A stretch of 64,000 nt of DNA from positions 11,617,925 to 11,681,924 of the forward strand of contig NC_068339.1 in the NCBI RefSeq assembly GCF_014633365.1. The letters are read 5' to 3'. Below the pieces are notes generated by a model that saw only the letters and a program-made list of their open reading frames with translations, searched no databases and was not told the origin of the DNA. Each line of letters begins with the position of its first letter. The first letter of the stretch is position 1. The DNA comes from Diospyros lotus (lineage: Eukaryota; Streptophyta; Magnoliopsida; Ericales; Ebenaceae). This document shows positions 59,371 through 64,000 of the stretch, one piece after another. The translations under genes and the position numbers were made by a program.

Positions 59371-59705
59371 TGTCATGACCCAAGTAGTAAGTAAAGGGCA
59401 ATATAGTAATAGTATTATAATAATAGTTAGGAGATATTTTAGAAACACATGGGGTGCATGTGCTAGGCCGTTATTGAGCTTGTAATGCCTATATAAGGCT
59501 ACTGCTATTGGTTTGTTGGGTATGCTGAAAATTGATATTGAATCACTACTTTCTCTCTCTCCACTTCTCTCTCTCGTTTCTCTCTATTCTGCTCTCCCTC
59601 ATTTCTCTTAATTTTCTCCCTAATTCTCTTCAATCTCCCCTTCCTTTCTTCTTTGTTCTTCCCCAATTCCTCTTCTAACCCATCACGAACCCTAGGTCCG
59701 TGACA
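59371..59705 (+). mobile_element. 335-bp solo LTR, gag-only element family
   Basis: TGTCATGACCCAAG...GTCCGTGACA with the perfect duplication CTTAT (59,366-59,370 and 59,706-59,710), inserted in copia 1 integrase (FLINR). Its ends match the LTRs at 49,676 and 52,165, so it belongs to the same or a sister family. Confidence 0.85.
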
Positions 59706-61229
59706 CTTATTAACAGATTGCCTTCACAAACCCTAGACTCTCATAGTCCAATTCAGCTTCTAACCAAGACCTTTCTTGATTTTCATATTACTAGCTGTTA
59801 GCAGCCTAAGGTGTTTTGGTGTGTATCCTTTGTCTATGTTCCCACTCTTAACAGAAGTAAACTTGACTCTTGTGCTCTCAAGTTTATTTTCATTGTATAC
59901 TCCTCTACTCAAGGTAACTAGGGGATCACTTATATGTATGAAGGCAGTCCTTAAAAATGGAATACGCTACAAGCATCCACTTTATGTGGTGATGCAGTTA
60001 TAGGTGAAAATAAAACCTATGAGCATACAAAGTTGTGGCATTTTAGGATGGCACATATAAGTGAACGAGGGCTTAAAGAATTGTCCAGTCAATGGATATT
60101 AGGGGGCTGAAAAAATTTCAGATTTAGATACATGTGAATCTTGTATATTTGGAAAATCTATTAAGGTTAAATTCCCTAAGAAAGCCATCCATACCTCAAA
60201 AGCCCCTTTTAGAATACATTCATTTGGACTTGTGGGGCCCTAGTCAAACTTTATCACATGGAGGTGCTAGGTATTTCTTATCCACAATAGATGACTACTC
60301 TAGGATGGTTTGGGTTTATGTGTTGAAGTCAAAAGATTATACTTTTGATGCATTTAAAACCTGAAAAACCATGATAGAAAATCAAAAGTGTATGAAAATA
60401 AAGATTATTAGGACTGATAATGGTCTAGAGTTTTGCAACAAGCATTTTACCCAATTGTGTAAGGAGAGTGGCATCCTTAGGCACCTACTAGCTCCTAGAA
60501 ACTCTAAGCAAAATGGCTTAGCGGGGAGAATGAATAGGACCCTACTTGAGAGGGTAAGATGTATGTTATTCCATGTTAGGCTGTCTAAAGCTTTTTGGGG
60601 AGAAGCTGTTTCTACCGCTGCATATGTAATAAATAGATCACCTTCGGCAGCTATAGGGTTCAAAACACCCTATGAAATGTGGAATGGTCATAAGCCTAGC
60701 TTAGACCACCTAAGAGTGTTTGGGTGTATAGCTTATGCCCATATGAAATAAGGAAAACTAGAACCTAGGGCCAAGAGGTGTATATTTATTGGTTATCCTC
60801 CAGGGGTTAAGGGGTACAAGTTATGGAATTTGGAAGAAGAAATGCCTAGGACAATGGTGAGTAGGGATGTGATTTTTTATGAAAATTCTTTCATTAAAGA
60901 TGATAAGATAAAGGACCAAAAGGATGGGAAAGGAAAGGCTAAGGCTGTTGAAATAGAACAGCAAGATCAAGTCCATGATGCTGCCTTTGATATTCTCATG
61001 GGTCTAGCAGCAGACCAGCAGGGTATTGATGCTGGCTCCTCTAGCTTAGATAGTTACCAGCAAGGTGATAGTGCCAGTCCCTCTAGTTTTGATAGTGACC
61101 TGAGCCTAGGTAGATATAATGTAGCTAGAGATAGGTAAAGGAGAATGAGCAGACCACCAGTAAGATATGGATTCTCATATTTGATGGCTTATTGTCTAGT
61201 GTAATAGAGATGGCTAGAGAAGAACCTCT

Positions 61230-61873
61230 TGTAACATCCCGTATCGAGCGATAGTAAAGATCAGAACAACTTATCCTGATGGGCCTACGCGAACTTCCCA
61301 TGGGGTCACCCATCCTTGAGCTTCTCCAGCTCAAGCACACTTAACTCGAGAGTTCTTTGCCTACATTCAGCCCAAAAGGTATCCAGCTAGTGTTGTTTCC
61401 TTCCTTACTTATCCTTGATATATACTACCCTTATCTAGGCTCTCGGGGTATTACATTCTCTCCCCCTTGAGCACATGACGTCCTCGTCATGCGACCTTAC
61501 AACCAGTCTCAAATCTCCCCCCTTTGCATGGCCGATGTGGGATTTGCCTAAGGTGTTTACATGCACCCCCTTTAGGGACTCAGCGTCCTCGTTGAGGTTT
61601 GCCCCACCACCGCGCTCAGAGGCTCAGGGGTCGACTCTGATACCACCTGTAACATCTAGCATCGAGCGATAGGATGGACCGAAACAACTTACCCTGATGG
61701 GCCTACGCGAACTTCTCAGGGGATCACCCATCATTAAGCTTCGCCAACTCAAGCATGCTTAACTCGGGAGTTCTTTGCCTACATTTAGCCCAAAAGGTAT
61801 CCAGCTGGTGTTGTTTCATTCCTTACTTATCCTTGATATATACTACCCTTCTTTGGGTTCTCGGGGTATTACA
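61230..61873 (-). mobile_element. Cassandra TRIM carrying 5S rRNA sequence
   Basis: A 644-bp element with two 226-bp LTRs (61,230-61,455 and 61,648-61,873, TGTAACATC...GGGGTATTACA) and the perfect target duplication CCTCT (61,225-61,229 and 61,874-61,878). On the minus strand the initiator-Met primer site TGGTATCAGAG (61,645-61,635) lies two bases from the LTR. Each LTR contains, on the minus strand, a 5S rRNA-like region: the A-box part AGTTAAGTGTGCTTGAGC and the C-box part GGATGGGTGACC. That is the hallmark of Cassandra, a non-autonomous element with no coding region. It sits inside the copia 2 linker before RT. Confidence 0.93.
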
Positions 61874-63489
61874 CCTCTCTCATATGAGGAGGCTGTAAGA
61901 TCAAGAGACTCCAAGAAATGGCTTGCTTCCATGGAATCAGAAATGGAGTCATTAAGGGAGAACAACACTTGGACCTTGGTTGATAGACCCTTAGATAAAA
62001 GGGTAGTAGGCTGTAAATGGTTGTTTAAGATAAAAGATAGGGCAGGAAATAATAAAAAAATCTAGTTATGAAGCTAGGTTAGTAGTAAGAGGATTTACCC
62101 AAGTAGCTAGGGTGGACTTCAATGAAATTTTCTCACCAGTAGTGAGACGTACTTCTATTAGAATTTTGCTTGCTATGATTGCCCACTTAAACCTAAGCCT
62201 AGAGTAGATGGATGTGACCACTGCATTCTTTCATGGTGAATTAGAAGAGGATATTTTAATGGAGCAACCAAAAGGATTTGAAATTAAGGGTAAAAGAGAG
62301 CGTGCTTGCTGGAAAAGTCCCTATATGAACTCAAACAGTCCCCTAGGCAATGGTATAGAAAGTTTGACACATTCATGATCAACTAAGGATTCAAGAGAAG
62401 TGATTTTGATTGTTGTGTCTATGTAAAATATATTTCTGCTAAAATCTCAAATTATATCCTCCTTTATGTTGATGACATGTTGATTGTAAGTCAATTGGAT
62501 GAGGAAATTCAAAATTTAAAATTGAAGTTGAAATCAGCCTTTGAAATGAAAGAGTTAGGAGAGGTTAAGAAGATTTTAGGGATTGAAATATCAAGGAATA
62601 GATAGCAAAGAGTGCTTCAGCTATCCCAAAAGTTCTATCTAGAGAAATTAATTAGGAAATTTCATATGCTTGATGCAAAGGAAGTGAATGTTCCTTTTGC
62701 TCATCATTTCAAGTTATCCCACATGGAATCCCCGAGTGATGAAGAGAGCATTAGAGAAATGAACAAGATTTCCTATTCTAGTGTTGTAGGAAGCCTTATG
62801 TATTATATGGTGTGCACAAGGCCGGATTTAGCTCATGCCATGAGTGTTACAAGTAGGTTCATGGGCTGCTGTTAAGTGGATTTTTTAGATACCTAAAAAG
62901 ATTAATTAATATGGTTTTAGTTTATGGTGGAACTAGTGTAAAAAATGAGCCTAACATTCTAGGGTTCACTAATGTTGATTATGCAGCATATTTAGACAAA
63001 AGGTCATCCACACGTTATGTTTTCAAGCTATGGAACTTAACCATTAGTTAGAAAACTAATTTATAATCTGTGGTGTCTCTTTCAACTACCAAGGCCGAGT
63101 ATATGGCTATCACTGAAGCTATGAAAGAGACTCTATGGTTGAAAGGATTAGTAAGTGAACTATTAGGAAAAAATGTTAAGGCTATCCTAAAGTGTGATGG
63201 CCAAAGTGCTATACACTTGGCTAAGAATCAAGCTCACCATAAGAGAACTAAACATATTGATGTAAAGTATCATTTTATTAGAGAAGTACTTGAAGGAAAG
63301 GAAATAGATCTGATTAAAGTTGCAGGTGAAGAAAATGCCGCTGATATGTTCACTAAGGCAGTTCCTATATCTAAATTGCACTATTGTTTAAGGCTTTTAC
63401 AGGTTTGTGTTTGTGAATGATTAGTCTACTTTGCAGGTCCTAAAGAAGAGCAGTTAATGGAATCGGTTTCAGGCAAATACTCATGCAAA

Positions 63490-63501
63490 ATGGTGGAGAT
63501 T
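63490..63501 (+). promoter_or_regulatory. Polypurine tract of copia 2
   Basis: ATGGTGGAGAT directly before the 3' LTR, the typical copia plus-strand primer. Confidence 0.6.
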
Positions 63502-64000
63502 TGTTGAGTTTTGCATCAAGTATATTCTAGAAGGCTTAGAAAAAATCAGGGAATTCAAGAGTGATTCAAGTGACAATATTAGTTAGATTGTTCCTAACGA
63601 TAACGGTCATATGAGGGCATTTTAGACATTGTGTAAGTCTTATGTTGTATCCTTGTATTGTCCACCCTAATTGTCTATAAATAGAAGGCAAGGGGCAATC
63701 GTTTGAGCATCATTCATGATTGCGTACGAGTGCAAGTGATTGAGAGAAAAGTCTAGAGAGAAATATAGCCTTTGTAATCTTGGTTTTCATTATGTACTCG
63801 TGAGGGACTCTTGTGTACTGATTCTTTGAAGATTTCTAGTGAATTGCTCTCGGGATCTAAGGCTGGATGTAGGATTGTGATCTGCAATCTGAACCTGGAT
63901 GAATCATTGTGTTCATCGTGTGGTTTGCCATATTTTCAATTCTGTTTTGTTTCTGATTTACTGTTTCTGTTGTTGGGGTTGTATCGTGTGTGTGTGACTG
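63502..64000 (+). repeat. 3' LTR of copia 2 (cut by window end)
   Basis: Starts TGTTGAGTTTTGCATC and has TCTATAAATAG as core promoter. It aligns with the 737-bp solo LTR at 48,499, which predicts a further ~240 bp beyond the window. Confidence 0.85.

Larger units (their letters stand above)
48280..59915 (+). pseudogene. Copia element 1: Gag, protease, integrase (split by insertions)
   Basis: Gag begins near 48,360 (MSNTHNPLSNLDDSSKNN), reaches NIQASYRLNG, is cut by a solo LTR (48,499-49,235) and continues MFLKGKGKLSHLLG...AWDEEDSLVMSWLWNSM. After the gag-only element (49,676-52,498) it resumes with the zinc knuckle WCTYCKKPQHTIEKCWK near 52,750. The protease motif is degenerate (DSAAMDH near 53,075). 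Integrase follows (LWLHCYCLGHPSF, HSDIWRPS, FVDDCTRVVWLY) to 54,035. After the chromovirus it continues in frame with TITF and LINRLPSQTL, after which it reaches VPTLNRSKLDS and ends near 59,915, where the sequence switches to copia 2. Removing the insertions restores reading continuity, which supports the nesting. Stops throughout; no RT of its own is found here. Confidence 0.85.
59916..63501 (+). pseudogene. Copia element 2: integrase, RT, RNase H (5' part missing)
   Basis: Starts abruptly in the pre-integrase domain (VTRGSLICMKAVLKNG, LWHFRMAHISERGLKEL), then integrase (YIHLDLWGPSQTLS, IDDYSRMVWVYVL, IIRTDNGLEFCN, NSKQNGLAGRMNRTLLERV, FGCIAYAHMK) to about 60,750. A linker with Ser/Asp runs to 61,135. 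RT follows after the Cassandra insertion (KWLASMESEMESLRENNTW, KWLFKIKDRAG, LLYVDDMLIVS near 62,470, MKELGEVKKILGIEI). RNase H follows (KISYSSVVGSLMYYMVCTRP, then SLSTTKAEYMAITEAMKET, HHKRTKHIDVKYHFI, ADMFTKAVP) to 63,417. Several stops. No Gag or protease of this family is present upstream. The family looks Tork-like. Confidence 0.85.

Noticed and set aside
1..64000. tRNA genes, CRISPR arrays, bacterial operons
   Set aside because: No cloverleaf, spacer array or prokaryotic gene organisation was seen. The only rRNA-like sequence is the 5S-derived part of Cassandra.

Overview
This window is nuclear DNA of a flowering plant, most likely a eudicot. The evidence is GT-AG introns in AT-rich sequence, wall-associated kinase (WAK) genes, a plant-type ESCRT-III gene with 11 exons, C/D snoRNAs behind a telo-box promoter, and plant-only transposon types (Tat-type Ty3/gypsy, Cassandra, hAT MITEs). 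It contains no bacterial, viral or CRISPR features. Most of the 64 kb is transposon sequence. Only one ordinary host protein-coding gene is intact.

Layout. 1-1.36 kb: AT-rich DNA with MITE ends. 1.4-3.5 kb: promoter (site II motif plus telo-box) and a transcript carrying at least three C/D-box snoRNAs, two of them paralogous with covarying terminal stems, plus a decayed third paralog. 4.5-8.4 kb: WAK pseudogene A. 9.0-9.6 kb: hAT-type MITE with a perfect 8-bp target-site duplication (TSD). 11,062-22,669: a complete, young Tat-type Ty3/gypsy retrotransposon with a perfect TSD (ATTTC), LTRs differing at three bases and one homopolymer, an uninterrupted 1843-aa Gag-Pol with a second plant-type RNase H, and an antisense gene between pol and the 3' LTR. 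22.8-26.6 kb: WAK pseudogene B, broken by an hAT-like element. 28.17-44.44 kb: a VPS2.2/VPS2.3 (CHMP2-type) ESCRT-III gene. All 11 exons join in frame to 216 aa. Its fourth intron is a GC-AG intron of about 11.9 kb that holds a copia element (itself hit by two solo LTRs), a 307-bp tandem duplication and a long-inverted-repeat transposon. 46.3 kb: possible 5' exon of another gene. 48.1-64 kb: a nest of retroelements: a copia backbone interrupted by a solo LTR, a gag-only element, a chromovirus and another solo LTR, then fused to a second copia that carries an intact Cassandra (5S-rRNA-bearing) element. The second copia's 3' LTR runs off the window.

How it works together. The only parts likely to be expressed as functional host genes are the snoRNA transcript (rRNA modification) and the VPS2 gene (endosomal sorting). 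The two WAK copies are dead relatives that flank the young gypsy element. The most interesting structure is the antisense gene in that element: on the minus strand it has its own TATA box, a 5'-UTR intron with consensus splice sites, two coding introns that join in phase, an N-terminal domain resembling the plant 'putative gypsy type transposon' family and a long coiled coil. It is broken by one extra base in a G run. Boundaries of several nested elements were fixed by matching TSDs read directly from the sequence.
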